From Azolla caroliniana (lineage: Eukaryota; Polypodiophyta): 64,000 bases of DNA. A program made the position numbers and the translations under genes. The notes beneath the pieces were generated by a model. The model was not told where the DNA came from. It saw only the letters and a list, made by a program, of their open reading frames with translations, and did not search any database. This document shows, in pieces, positions 49,001-60,792 of this stretch (positions within the stretch are counted from its first letter, which is position 1; each line of letters opens with the position of its first letter). The stretch lies in NCBI GenBank assembly GCA_043228905.1, contig JBHGNT010000001.1:29946001-30010000 (forward strand), given 5' to 3'.

Positions 49001-49717
49001 AATAATTGCAATACTTTTAAATTGAGTGATGACTCCTAAATTGAAATGTGCATTTGTTGTTTAAACTTAGAACAATCAAGTTATAAATTTGGGGTAATAT
49101 GTTGAGATTAGTAACCAAATGATATTGACCATCAGAATCTCATTTCAATTTAACAGTCAGGCGAGACATACTATGTGAATTGGAAGACCAGGACAAAGCA
49201 TTTGAGGATACAATGCCCTGAGGTGCAGAAATGCTTAGCAGAAGCCATGGCATCTAGTCAAAGAGCATGTGACAAAGCTAGCACCATACAACAAGATGAG
49301 CACACATCTAATTCGAGTACAGAAAGATGGCTGTCGAAGATGACAGCTACGGCATCAGCACTTGCTAATGGCGCTAAAGATACCACAACACCTAAAAGCC
49401 CAAACACTCCGACCATCCAAACCCACCATAGCGATCTCATGAATTTCTCCATGCCCCCTACTCAAAATCACGCAACCACAGATCTATTAGGGAGCCTCAT
49501 GCGTAAAAATATAGAGAAACCGAGTTCAATGTCTCAATTTGACGATCGGAACTCAAATCGAGGGGATCCACAAGTTCAGCCGCCATTAACGACCGTTGTT
49601 TGTGGTGTTTGTAATATGTTTGTCATGTTGTCCTCACATTCTTGCCCTAATTGCAATACTGTCATCCTTGGTACATCGCCCTCTGATCATATTGCCAGCT
49701 CTACAACATCCACATAA
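46088..49717 (+). CDS. WW-domain protein, CURLY FLAG LEAF1 (CFL1)-like
   Basis: Two exons, 46088-46504 and 49157-49717, join in phase 0 (AAG|GTACAT to AACAG|TCA) and give 325 residues. The intron cuts the WW domain in two: exon 1 ends SSLPPGWEQYMDLK and exon 2 begins SGETYYVNWKTRTK. The first conserved Trp (W132), the Tyr pair and a late Pro (P160) are present, but the usual second Trp position reads LRIQ instead. The C-terminus has two Cys pairs, CGVC (288-291) and CPNC (302-305), resembling the C-terminal metal-binding-like motif of plant CFL1 proteins; SSKRKRDWL before the WW domain also fits. CFL1 in rice and Arabidopsis represses HD-ZIP IV-driven cuticle formation. Family assignment is from memory of motif order. 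The 2.65-kb intron holds a hAT MITE and two tandem duplications. Confidence 0.75.
46613..47222. repeat. Direct tandem duplication, unit about 300 bp, inside the WW-gene intron
   Basis: Both copies run GTTTATGACTTATGGATAAG, TTTCTTATTCTTAACATGG, TAAATGAGGCT, CTATAAATATGGTTCTTC, CAAAGCCCAAGTGAAGTTAG, GGTGGCCCAAACTA, CCTATAGAAAAACTCA. Unit 1 is 46613-46911, unit 2 46912-47222. Divergence is low, with one small insertion in unit 2 (CGAAGTCTCACACTTCTTAG). Confidence 0.85.
47663..48057. mobile_element. hAT-type MITE, copy 2, 395 bp, in the WW-gene intron
   Basis: It begins TAACAATCGGCAACGGTTTG and ends CCGTTGCCGATTGTTA, matching copy 1 at 19485-19863 through most of its length. Flanks are AATGTAAG (47655-47662) and AATATAAA (48058-48065), an 8-bp target duplication with two G/A differences, which suggests an older insertion than copy 1. 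No coding capacity. Confidence 0.8.
48685..49134. repeat. Three-copy tandem array, unit about 150 bp, just before WW-gene exon 2
   Basis: Copies start GAATGGAATGCA at 48685, 48836 and 48985. All contain TGATGANTCCTAA, TGTGCATTTG, TTAGAAYAATCAAGTTAT and AATATGTTGAGATTAGTAAC, then ATGATATTGA. The array ends 22 bp before the exon 2 acceptor, so the branch-point region may derive from the repeat edge. Confidence 0.85.
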
Positions 49718-51471
49718 AAATAATGCTATACTTGGCGGCCTTCATCTTGTATAGTCTCCTTTGTTATTGTAGCCTAGTATCCTATCCAAAAAAAACAACT
49801 TTTAATAATATCTTTTGCTTATCACCAACTTGATCAACGTATTTGATGCTAAAATTATTCACGCATGGTGCATGATTTTTGTTGCATATCGCATGAGCTG
49901 AAATTATTCAACAATATTACAACATATTTTTCCAGGTGATGAAGCTCAATTGAAACAACCAAACAAGTAGCATAATGCCAATAATCCAGCCCAAGAATGA
50001 TAGCAAGTATCTGAGCATTTCCATTACTATTTTATTCATCTAAACATAAAGAGTATGAGAAAACAAGGGGAAACCGTATTACTTACAAGGATTACCATTA
50101 AATTTTATATAAATTACATTACCTAGGGCAAAATGTATATTAATGAGGATAGATACATTATTACATTCAACATGAGGGGCATTCTCCATGTTTTCCTCAA
50201 GAAGATCTAGTTGGAGTTTCTCTTTTTGTATAATGGTAATCTCAGACCCAACAAGACAAGATATAAACAAGTATCTTTTCCCAACATAAAATGGCCCTTA
50301 ATCGTCTCAATTTCACATGAAAAGGGCACATTGTACTAAAGTTTAAGTTATATCATCGTGGACATGGCACCAATTAGGTCTGACATCAGCATTCATCTTG
50401 ATCCTAGAAGAGGTCCAGGCTTGCACCACTTACTTCTTAAACATTCATTGCTTTTATGTATCCAAATCCATTATTTATTCATTCTACAAATGATGTCCAA
50501 TGTTGATGATCCAATGGCAAAAGTATGTATTAAAGGTTTCGATCAAAGACAAATTTAAGTCAAGCACCAGCATGTAAATCTTTGTCAAACACAATTATGT
50601 TGATAGGTTTTCCGTTAGTTATACCACAGTTATATTGATCCTGATATTGGCAAACATTGTTCAGGATAGCTACTCCAAGCAACAAGTGTCATATACACAA
50701 ATTTGTATATGAATAGCCTGAGCATTATTTTGGCAAGTTCCCTATCTTTGTGTGCATATTTCAGTGCATGTTTATCAGTGCCTCAACGTTTGTTCACTTT
50801 AAGCAAAAAAGCATGTTTTGGGTATACACTCCTGATAAAGCTCGTATTCATTTATCTTTACAAAAAACTTTCCAAACAAGTCTGGAGAAACAAGACTCTT
50901 CCCAGCACAAGATATATACATCACGTGATATTTAACTTGAAGAAAGTTCCACATGTAAAGGATATCAATGAAAATACACAATTATAATCATAAAAGAAAT
51001 GTCGCCAGTAGGAATCGGTTTTCCTCCACAAGGTAAAGATGATTAGTTCAATTCCACTACTGTCAAAGAAAATGATGCATTACACCATATGATATATGTT
51101 TACATTAATAAATGCTTCTTTAGCGTAAGTAGAATACCATTCCAACAATAATATCTCATGATTGTATTTGAATATTGTACCCACTATTATGAAGAGTCCA
51201 TGAAAATTATTGCTGTTCTGAACAGTTTGTCTACAATGAAAATCACTTCAAAACCGTTTCCTTTTCACCGAAGATTTCAGGCTGTCTTTCAAAACTAGGG
51301 CCTCAATAAATGAGATTTGATTTCAAGGCAGATCCATCTTATGAAGGTAAGTGGGTTGCTATGGTAAGAATAAAACCTCATGTTGAGAGATCTATGGTAC
51401 AGGGAAAATGCCTACAATTTTTTTTCCAAAAAACCATTTCACACCTTCACATGGGATCTAGAGTTACTTAC
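49718..51471. other. 3' region between the WW-domain gene and KAPP
   Basis: Holds the 3' end of the WW-domain gene (no perfect AATAAA nearby; TTAATAATA at about 49802) and, on the minus strand, the unresolved KAPP terminal exon and 3' UTR. The nearest resolved KAPP exon ends at 51472. Frames at 50079-50987 are not recognised. Confidence 0.4.
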
Positions 51472-54400
51472 AAAATCAAGAACAATCACACTAGTGTTGT
51501 CCTTTGTTCGCAATGTGCGTGCTTTATTGACAAGCATCTCAGCAATAGATTTAGCTGGCAGTGGGCCTATTTCAGCTCCATCGGCTTGGTAATGATGATT
51601 CTCTCTTGCCTAAACACATGACCAGAAGAAATTTTACCATTAACCACATTTTATCGCGGAAAACTATAGCAACAGACAAACTTTTTCTTTTTCTTTCTAG
51701 ATATAATATGTTAAAAAGAACCTGCAAAGGCACACAAAAGCAAAAACTCCAAAGCCATGACAGTTTGAGCTCAGTTGGTAAGTTTTCTAGCGAAGACAAC
51801 GGCGTGCATCCAACCTCTACATTCTACAGGGATATCTAAATTAATACCAAGATGGTGCATGTGCATGTGCAAGTAAACATCTAGCATACCAAGATTAGAC
51901 TGGAGCCCTAATATGAGAGAAAAACTTTTCATCACCATTGGTTTCCCCCAAAACTGCAGTGCTTAATTTTCATGATCAATGTCATTACTGTATTCATGTC
52001 AACGCATGTAGAAAGAGACCCATTAGGCAGTCTTGAGAAAATTAAATCTCAACAATGCAGTGTCTGATTTAATGATTGATGTGATTACAGTATTCACATA
52101 AATGCATTTAGAAAGATGTTCATCAGTCCGCATAAACCCTGTTCAATCTCACAATGCAGTGCCTACATTCAGGTCAATGCGTTTAGAAAGAGGCACATTT
52201 GTCAGCCTCAATAGGACCTAGGTGGGTATTGTTAGTGCAAATCCCCCATGGAAGACATTTCTAGAATTCATACTTAGAAACACAAATATAAATAACGAGC
52301 ACCATGCCGCTCTATCTCATCTATTTTGTATACCATCACTGGTGCATTTATGAAAATCTTGTGCTCTTTGAGAGATGCCACAGCTCCAGCCCTCATTGCA
52401 GCAAATAAAATCTTTCTTTGCACCATGTTCTGGATACAAATAAGGTGATCCTTGTGGAACAAATAATAGGAAGCCTTATATAAATTACCCCTCTAGACCC
52501 TCTAGAACTAGTATCCATCAGTCTCTAGCAATTCTTCATTCATCTTCCTTTCATAAAGTAGCAATAGGTACCTTCTGTAACTATTTCAGGCATCTATCCC
52601 CTGTCCTTAGATGACTGATAGAGAAATAAACACCCTGCTTTCAAGTGTCTAAACAACAGAATTTTCTGAAATGCTAGGCCTAAATGAGTGAGAAGCAAAA
52701 ACGAAGATCCAATAAAAGGTATCTATTCTTTTAATGTGACAAACCTCAATGGCCAGCTGTAGGACGCGCCGTTGGCTGAGTACATCCCAAAGCCCATCAC
52801 TGTATGGCAAACATGTAAAAATGACTGATATGTATCACATGAGACAAATAAATAATAGCCAAGAAGTAAAATACCTTGCCATGACCGCTAATGCCCTGCT
52901 CTCTTGAGTTATTTCTAATACTTCACTAACAAATGGTGTAGATGAAAATCGTGAATCTTCTTGCTTTAAAAATTTATCCCCCAGTGCACGAGCAATATTC
53001 ATGCCTGTTATTGCCAAGATACATTTATTAATTGAGTTCAAACGCAGTCGAAAAACTTGATATGCACAACACATACCACATAGGCGTGTCTCGCCTTCAC
53101 CTAGTTGATTCCCCATCTCTAACATTCGAGACCTTTCTGAAATGCTTGTCAGACGATGATCTTCAGTCATGGTAACAGATCTTCCTTCAATACTGCATTC
53201 CAGAAAAAAGTTTCCATTCCAATGGTTTTCAAGTAAAAGATAATCTAACAATGCTGCCATCTTTAACTTTACATTTAGTTTGAACTAAATATATATTAAG
53301 TAGCAATAATATGGCTACCCTTGATGCTTATCACTTCTACTGATGATAACATGCCTAACTGGCTTTTCCCAGAATGACCCATTTGTGCCAACACTTTTTC
53401 TTATTATTATCCCCAACGTGAAACAACTGGAAATGAAACTCGAGAGTAAATAAAGCTGCACAAATTAGCTTTGTGAGTAGTCATTGTAATAACAAAAAGA
53501 ATGCCCTACATTAGTGATAGTCTAACAACTACCCTATGCACATGCCAGTCAGTTAGTTTATGCAAGAATACTTAAGAATTCTCATTATCTCTACAGTAAT
53601 GCATTACTATGATGACAACTATATGTACCGTCTTTTCTTTAAAGATATAACCTTACAGATATGCATAACAACCCCAGTTTGGCAGCCCAAACTGCAATCA
53701 GTATTAACTTTTGCAATCTTATATTAAGGTCATCATATTTATTGTGCTTTAACATTATTTAGCATAATGGAAAATTCTGTATAGAACTGTTGACAGTAAA
53801 ATAAACATAATTATAAGATAATCGACCAGGACAGCACATTAACATCATTCTGTTCTAAAGAATGTTTAAATTTATGGGAACAGAAAGTTACCTGAATATA
53901 CATGCCGAGTCACCAACATTTGCACATTGAGCATATACAACCCTAGAAGGCCCCAGCCAAAGTAAGAGCACGGTGGCAGTGCAACCCTGACAACGTACAA
54001 ATGAAATAAATGAATTTCAAGCTTATAACATGGTGTTCAGAAACGCATAAGAAATCCTAGGCCTTGGTTTGGAAATAAATGGAAAAACAGTTTCTATGAA
54101 ACAACCTGGTTGGCAAATAAATAACCGTTTTCATAAAAAGAGAGAAACAGAGTTCACCTGTGCAATAACAGAAAATCATGTATCTTGGTATCCACAACTG
54201 CATGAATTATATCAGTGGACACATCGTCTAAAAACACATTCCTCATACACCCAAATTATCAGATTAAGCATGACTTTTGAACATTATGTTGTCAAAAAAC
54301 TAGAGTGGTATATGAATACATTATTTTTACATACTAGAGTGAAACATGCATATAATGTTTTGGTCCAAGAAGATTCCAGATCAATTAAGCCCTAATAAAC

Positions 54401-57400
54401 ATCAGCTCTTCGATTATCACAATTAGCCCGTTCATAAAAGTTACATGGATCAAAGAAATTCATCAGTCAAAAAAGAAAGGGTCCAACTAAACCTCATATT
54501 GATGATCCAAAGCTGCCTCTGTTTCATTAAATGCTGCTCGCAAGACATCTGTAGCATCCAAGTTGAACAGAACTTCGGTCCGTTTTGCATCTACTTCGAG
54601 AATATCCCTCAATTTCTGTGGCATTATCCTGCAGAAAATCATAAATAATCAAGGCGACGGCACTCTTGAGTCAAAGATTGAGGGATTTCTAGTATCAAAT
54701 TCAGATTCATGACACGAGTGAAATGGCCAGAGGAGCTATCAAGTAACTATGACCCCAGATGCACAACTAGTGGCGAGCGTAACTACATGTACTAGACACG
54801 CATGAACCAAGAAAAAAAGGAAAAATTCATTCCACTCTCCAAGTAGAGACAACACTTGGGAAATTCTGCTTGATCCTTGAACCATTCCAAACTCTGGGGA
54901 GACATGGGGGACAAGTTTTTGAGAAAGTTCATCAAAATACCAGAGAAAAGAGATGCACACATAAGTTTCAACCAACAAAGCTGCTTCTCAAATGTGAAAT
55001 TGGAAATTAATTAGCAATGAGGGAACAAACTTAATCAATGAAAACTGGAAAGTTGGATATGGAAAGCCCACTTTGATGATTTGACAACTTTCACAATGCC
55101 CAAGTCTATGTATGTGACTAAATTTAAAAAGTGCCAACATATCCCATTTCATAAAAGGTGTGGCAGGTTATTTTTTAAGAAATGTTTTCACTTATTTTTT
55201 AATTTCAGTGTCTCTTGTTTAGAAGCTTATCACATGCCCATCATATTTAGGAAATTGTTTCTAGAATTAAAGACATGTAACCCCTTTTAGGATCAAATTT
55301 AATTTTTCTAGAGAAAGAGTACTATCGTTGAATTAGATAATCACATTTAAGTTCAGATTCAATTTTTCAGAAGAAAAAGTACTATCTTTTTCTAGGGGTT
55401 TTCTTATGTTTTTTTATTTCCCAAATGCCCCAGAGATTTCATTTGTTCCCACACGCCCTTGGTCAACTCCTAAGAGACAGATAAAAGTTGTCCTAATGAT
55501 GTCAACACATGGTGTGCACCTTGCCTACACCAAACCAACTTTACACATGTGATGGTGCGTGTGGGAAGGAATTTGTGCTAAGGGTTAGACTAGAATTTGT
55601 GTGGCGTTTTATATGCATTTGGGGGTCATCTCTCAGTTCAAAGCTTGGCAGTTCTACCCCAGTGAACACAATCTGTAAAGTAACTCGATAACAGGATGAA
55701 TCGACCATATAATTGCTCTTTCGGTGTTTTTTCAATAGCATTCAGGAAAATAACACGCTCTTGGGGGCATTTGCAGAAATAAAGAAAAACACAGGCGATT
55801 TTGGGAGTTTTCCTTTAACTTTAACCTTAAAAATAAATTCCCCAAATTAAATAGGTGAATAGCCTAACTTTATATCTTTTGATTACCATGTGAATTAACA
55901 ACCATAAAAAAGAAAATGGTTTTCTTCATTAGAGGAACTCACTGGCTAGCAGCTATGGCAGCATCACCACCACCATGACCATCAAAAATGCAGAAAACGC
56001 CAAACTAGGGACAAAGAAAAGAGAATCATTATAACGACGCAAGGGATAATCAGATCCCTATTTTTATCTTTAACAATACTACAGCAGACCTCTTGAAGAC
56101 CCCTTAGGGGCCACTCATAAATGCAGACATCCTCCATTGGAAGCCGTCTTCCACCTCTTCGCAGAGCCATGGGATCAGCTGCAACACCCACATCAAATGG
56201 ACAAGACACGATAGGAATATCAGACCTTGATCCATTGACATCATCACAAGTGTGTACCTGAAATAAGAAAAGCTGTTATTTATTTCCTTTTCCAGATCTT
56301 AAATCCACATGCTAAAGTAAAAAGATATTTTATGGATATTTCCTATATTGATAAGAAATGTGGCAAGAATGTCTCCTACTGTCACTCAACACACATGAAC
56401 TTTGTAGTTATGTTAGCTATATAACTCTTACTGAAGGCAACCAAGCTATGTAAAAATGAAAATTAGCAGCCAATTATTCAAAAAGTTAATTTGTAGTACT
56501 AAATAATATTTTATGCTAATTTCTTTTTACTGTGGCCAAAAGATACACTAGAGACTACAAAAACAGATGACAGCTTACCAGTATTTGTGATGTAGAACCC
56601 AATAACAAAATGTCACCGGTTTCCAATCCTATTGGAATGCTATGTTTTCTTTTAGCCTCACCCCTTGATCGATCAAAGGGCACAGACTCATTGTTCACAT
56701 GTGTTCCATTTAGACTACCAAGATCTATCAGCTCCCATACTAGACTCTGGATATGAGAAATTTGCAAAAGCTTGTTAAGTTTGAGATATACAGCATAAAA
56801 ATGTTAAGTCTAGATTCACCTTCGAGTTCCATTTGATAGAGGCATGTTTCCCAGAAACCTCTGGATCATTCAAGACCAGATTGTTTGTGGGTACTCTCCC
56901 GATTGTGAGGGGTTGTCCAGGGGCCTTCGTAAAGACAGTACCAATTGACGGTCCAGAGACAACCTTCAGAGTTAAAGTACTCCCTGTAATCATGGATTAA
57001 TTTAAGAGATGCAATCCTGTGTAACAGTTAAAACAAATAACAGGAAAAACTGAAATATGTAAACCAGCTGTAATGTTGCTAGTGTGATTAATATTCCTAG
57101 TGTTATGTACAAATGACCTCCATTAAATAGAGCCTGTGTATACTTGCAGACCATTGAATATGTCTAGCACTAGGAATATTAAATTTAAATCTTGGTCATC
57201 ATAATTGCTTATATCCTGGTATCCTGGATTTCGTCAAGTGGCTGGAACGTCCACTATTAGAGGTTTTTAGACAAGCAAATTAGACAAGAGTGTATACCTT
57301 GACCCAACTGTGGTTGCTTTTTCTCTTGATCAACGCTGCCAGCTTCAAAAACTTCAGAAACCTTGATCCTTCTATTACTATCTTGTCGTGGAAGGATAGG

Positions 57401-58425
57401 TAATGCTCTCCTTTTTAGAGTCTGACCAGCTTCTAAAGCCAATAAATCAGATTCATCCACATCATCATCCCCCTCAATTTGTGAGCACAGAGGCTGAGAC
57501 ATGTCACTTGGCTAGAATCCAAACATCAGATATTAGAGGTAACTAAGTGGTAGGATTCAATGTCAAGTTATTACAGTTAATAAAACAATTCTTTCAGATT
57601 AATTCTCAACACAGAAAATAACCACATGGTGTGGCTCATTAGTTTGGCTACAGGTATACGTACTAAAACTAGGAGCGTCTAGCATACACCTTGTGTGAAA
57701 AATAAGAGATGGAATAGAAAACATATAAGAAATAATCACCCATTTGATTGGATTTAAAAACTGTGAAAATATGCTTACTTTTGTAACAAATGATTTAGCT
57801 TCATGTAACCTTGCATACTCGTAAGCCTTGTTACAAAAAAGTAGGGACTGTAGTCGAGGCTTCATCAGAATAATTTGCATAAAGTGAGCCCAGTTGGATT
57901 TAAATCAATGCCCAAACAAACACACAAATGTTGGATTTTACAAAGCACCCCATTAACCATTTATCACTCATGAATATTGCCATGATTTTCCACATAGTTT
58001 ATTCCATAAACCTTAAGTCTACTGTTCAGATAAAAGATAGTAAACATGTGCAGGACAAAGCCATTCACAAGCAAATGAGTTATCGTTCAGTAAAATGGGC
58101 CTCTTTCTGGCCATGGTGTTGACTTCCAATATGATCGCATAGCTATCTAGACTACACTGATAAGGCCATAAAAATGTAAATGTGGCCTTTATATTCTTAA
58201 TGTTGTTCTAGAGCAGCTTATGTGTGTACACATAAAACAAAGTATGAACAGAAAAGCAAAAGGTCAAAACCCAATAATAAGGACAAAAAATGGAACTATG
58301 GATTGCCTTACCTGTGCCTTTGTGAGTTGACGTATAGACCAGCAATGCCAAAATTTCCAAAATGTGAGCAATAAAATAAATGTGGCAACAAGAAAGATCC
58401 CTGCGAATATCCCTTTCTCGAGCAT
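51472..58425 (-). CDS. KAPP: Kinase-associated protein phosphatase (signal anchor, FHA, PP2C); last short exon unresolved
   Basis: Twelve minus-strand exons join in phase: 58425-58312, 57511-57298, 56983-56820, 56746-56579, 56257-56090, 56004-55943, 54628-54493, 53986-53892, 53192-53077, 53004-52875, 52799-52745, 51609-51472; 520 residues so far (Arabidopsis KAPP 581). Residues 5-24 are a signal anchor (MLEKGIFAGIFLVATFILLL). An acidic linker (EGDDDVDESD) precedes the FHA domain, about 112-225: GR 138-139, SGKH 153-156, LGSLNGT 173-179. The PP2C domain has RRLPMED, DGHGGGD (D284), CANVGDSAC, MTEDHR, MNIARALGDKF, ASDGLWDV (D457) and TKDNTS (D511), all metal-binding motifs intact. KAPP binds phosphorylated receptor kinases such as CLV1 through FHA and dephosphorylates them. 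A strong donor (GAT TTT|GTAAGT) follows LDF, so a terminal exon adds the last residues. Confidence 0.93.
51954..52200. repeat. Three-copy degenerate tandem array in the last resolved KAPP intron
   Basis: Units of about 98 bp begin ACTGCAGTG or CAATGCAGTG near 51954, 52053 and 52152. Each carries a TGATTnATGTnATTACnGTATTCA-like segment (partial in the third) and GCATTTAGAAAGA-like ends. Confidence 0.65.
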
Positions 58426-59300
58426 CTTGCAGCATCTCTTGCATATCTGAATGTTTCTCAGATCATGTGGCTAACCATTCAAACGACCAAAAACAATCCT
58501 TCCCAATGTGTCTTAGATTATATGATGAACCGTCCAGTAAACAGACAGAATTTGTTTCAAATTAAAATATCCTCCTCGACCAGTCTCGTAACATCTCTTG
58601 CATATCCCAATGCTCTCAGATCACGTGATTAACAATTCAGAAAAGACATGAAATTTCCTCGCAAGCAAAGGATCCACAGTTTTACCTGATATTCAAAGAA
58701 AGATAGGCATGAATAAAGGCAATATAGCATGTAAATGTTCTTAGAGTTCAAAAAGAAGTCACAATTGTCGCTGTACCAAAGAAAAAAACCAAAACCTACG
58801 CCTACCATTTTGGATTAATTTACTCGCATACCCAAAAAAAATACCAGATAGCACCATGGACTAGCAATTGGTTGAAGCCCAACAAACATTCTGATGATTT
58901 TTTAAAAAGTGAGGGTTGTCGTGGTAAATATCCAAGAAGCTAGGGGTACTTTGTCGTGTTCTTCCTATCAAAGAGCACACTTGAAAACAAAATATGCATA
59001 GAAATACCTGATATTTACAGAGATATAAAGCACACAGCGTGCAAATGTCGCTTCTTTAAGAAGAAGAAGAAGAAGAAGACACCATCGCTGTAGCTCGGAT
59101 AAAAGAATGGGTTTCTGCTCGCTCAGTGAAGAAAATCTGACTCTCCCCTCTCTATGTTTCAATCTGGACAGGCGATGGAGAAGGGGGGGCTCTGTTTAAC
59201 CTTCGATTCTCAGTCAAAATAAGAGAGATTTTTCATCTGTCGACGATCACATAAACATATATGATGAATGTGTATATATTTTTTCACACACACACACACA

Positions 59301-59331
<31 letters not shown>

Positions 59332-59345
59332 TGAGTCTCTGATGC
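58426..59345 (-). other. KAPP 5' leader and upstream region
   Basis: On the minus strand a leader-like segment near 59040-59170 holds a short frame of Met-Val then Ser codons and a stop, a possible upstream ORF. A TTCAG| acceptor about 30 bp before the KAPP ATG (near 58456) suggests a 5' UTR intron. A roughly 60-bp segment with CATCTCTTGCATATC and TCTCAGATCA is present twice, at 58435-58490 and 58586-58645. The far end has (CA)n, (CT)n and (CTAT)n at 59285-59330. Confidence 0.45.
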
Positions 59346-59599
59346 AGAGCTATTTCTCCGCTCTCTTCTGTCTCTCTCATCCTTAACATTTTGAGTTTGA
59401 GACTTTGGGTGAATGATCCTCCTGGGTTCGAATCCGAATCAGCCCCCCACTTTCTTCATTGAGTTCAAGCCTATAAAAATAAAAATTTACATGTACATAT
59501 TTATGTAATTAGAAGTTAGAACCCCAACGTTTATTGTACCTTGTTAAGTCCTCATTCATTCACAATCCTTCACAATGGGCTCTCTCCTCCCGCACTTAC

Positions 59600-59683
59600 C
59601 TATTCCTTGCTTGTCTACTCGACCCATGATCAAAATATATGATAGCTATTCCTTGCTTGTCTACTCCACCCATGATCAATAAG
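59600..59683. repeat. Short direct duplication, unit about 44 bp
   Basis: CTATTCCTTGCTTGTCTACT, followed by C(G/C)ACCCATGATCAA, occurs twice in tandem. Confidence 0.75.
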
Positions 59684-59993
59684 AGAGCACTTGTAGACTT
59701 TTTTTTAAACCGTTTCGTAGGAGAGTTAGTGATGTTATTGCCATGTACTTCAACCACATCAAGAACCATGAATATACCAATGTGTTCAAAGGTATTGCTT
59801 GAGAACCCTAATAGCTAGTTTCTCCACCATTACATGTCCTCTAATTCATCATTAACACTCTTTCCCGCTTCTAAGTAGTAGGTATTGCAATCATTCCATC
59901 TACAATCTCATGCCCCAATTACTTCAAGCTTTCTATGGTTTCAAGTGACTCGTTATTATGTTCAATGCTTTCTTTCATCCATATCCAAGGTTT

Positions 59994-60191
59994 CTAACAG
60001 GGCACCATATCAAAAGCTTTTTTGAATTTTATGAAGCAACCATATAGTCCCTTACCTTTCAAACAACTTTCTTTCGTTAACATTTGGAGAGTGACAAGGT
60101 GATCGATAGTGTGCCATTCCTTATCAAACCATTTTTTCATTGAACTATATTTATTAGTATCATTGTCAAGCATATGCTTAACAAAAAACAT
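59994..60191 (-). pseudogene. Decayed LINE reverse-transcriptase fragment
   Basis: The minus-strand frame contains DHLVTLQMLTKESCLKGKGL followed by YGCFIKFKKAFDMVPC. In plant non-LTR retrotransposons the corresponding reverse-transcriptase stretch reads approximately L-Y-x-x-F-V-D-F-x-K-A-F-D-x-V-P. The first Asp of that motif is replaced here (FIKFKKAFD), and a stop follows immediately, so this is a dead fragment. A T-run on the plus strand at about 59700-59707 could be its poly-A tail. The 5' part of the element was not found. Confidence 0.7.
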
Positions 60192-60567
60192 TTCTCTTTG
60201 TACGAAGAAATCATGAAAGCTTTCTATTCTAGTGTCGTGCCATTTTCCAACTTATCTTTAGTAACATATCCTTGAGCATATAAGCATATGCACAAATATG
60301 GTTGACGTTGAATATGGTTTCACTTCATATACACAACTCCTTCCATATATTTAAGATGAAATCATAAAGTCACGTGATCTTATTCCAAAGTCCATATGTG
60401 CTCTTTTAAAAGTCTATCACAATGGGAGAGTGTGGGACATGTGATGCATCCACTTCATTCAATATAAGAAATATCCCTTGTAGTTACTATAAGGGAGAAC
60501 TTTAACTCGTGTGCTCGAAGAAGAGAGTGTTCACATCAAGTTGAATGGTTCAGCTCCATATCTGAAC

Positions 60568-60792
60568 CATAGTATGAACCATACGTGTATTTGCATTCGT
60601 GAACATTACAATCATTCAAGTATGGCAAACACCCTCAAAGTATGGTAAATACCATACTTTTGTATTCATTATTTATTATAAGGTAAAAAGTGTAAAATAT
60701 ATATATAAGAATGTTTTGATAACATACACATTCATTTGCATTCGTATGGAAATGAATGTTTGCCAATGCATTCAAGTATATTACAGACTATG
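60568..60792 (+). mobile_element. MITE-like element, copy B, about 225 bp
   Basis: It begins CATAGTATGAACCATACG and ends near ACTATG. In between are CCCTCAAAGTATGGTAAATA, CCATACTTTTGTATT and TTTATTATAAGGTAAAAAG, collinear with the reverse complement of 20929-21178. The exact ends are uncertain. Imperfect ATCTG flanks (60561, 60793) are only a weak target-duplication candidate. Confidence 0.5.

Noticed and set aside
51766-51785. GAGCTCAGTTGGTAAG, an A-box-like tRNA promoter motif
   Set aside because: No B box at the right distance and no cloverleaf. A chance match inside a KAPP intron is more likely.
52274-52462. Minus-strand frame with MVQRKILFAAMRAGAVAS, first considered as the KAPP terminal exon
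   Set aside because: The true next exon (51609-51472) carries the conserved TKDNTS motif and joins directly in phase from 52745, leaving this piece inside an intron.
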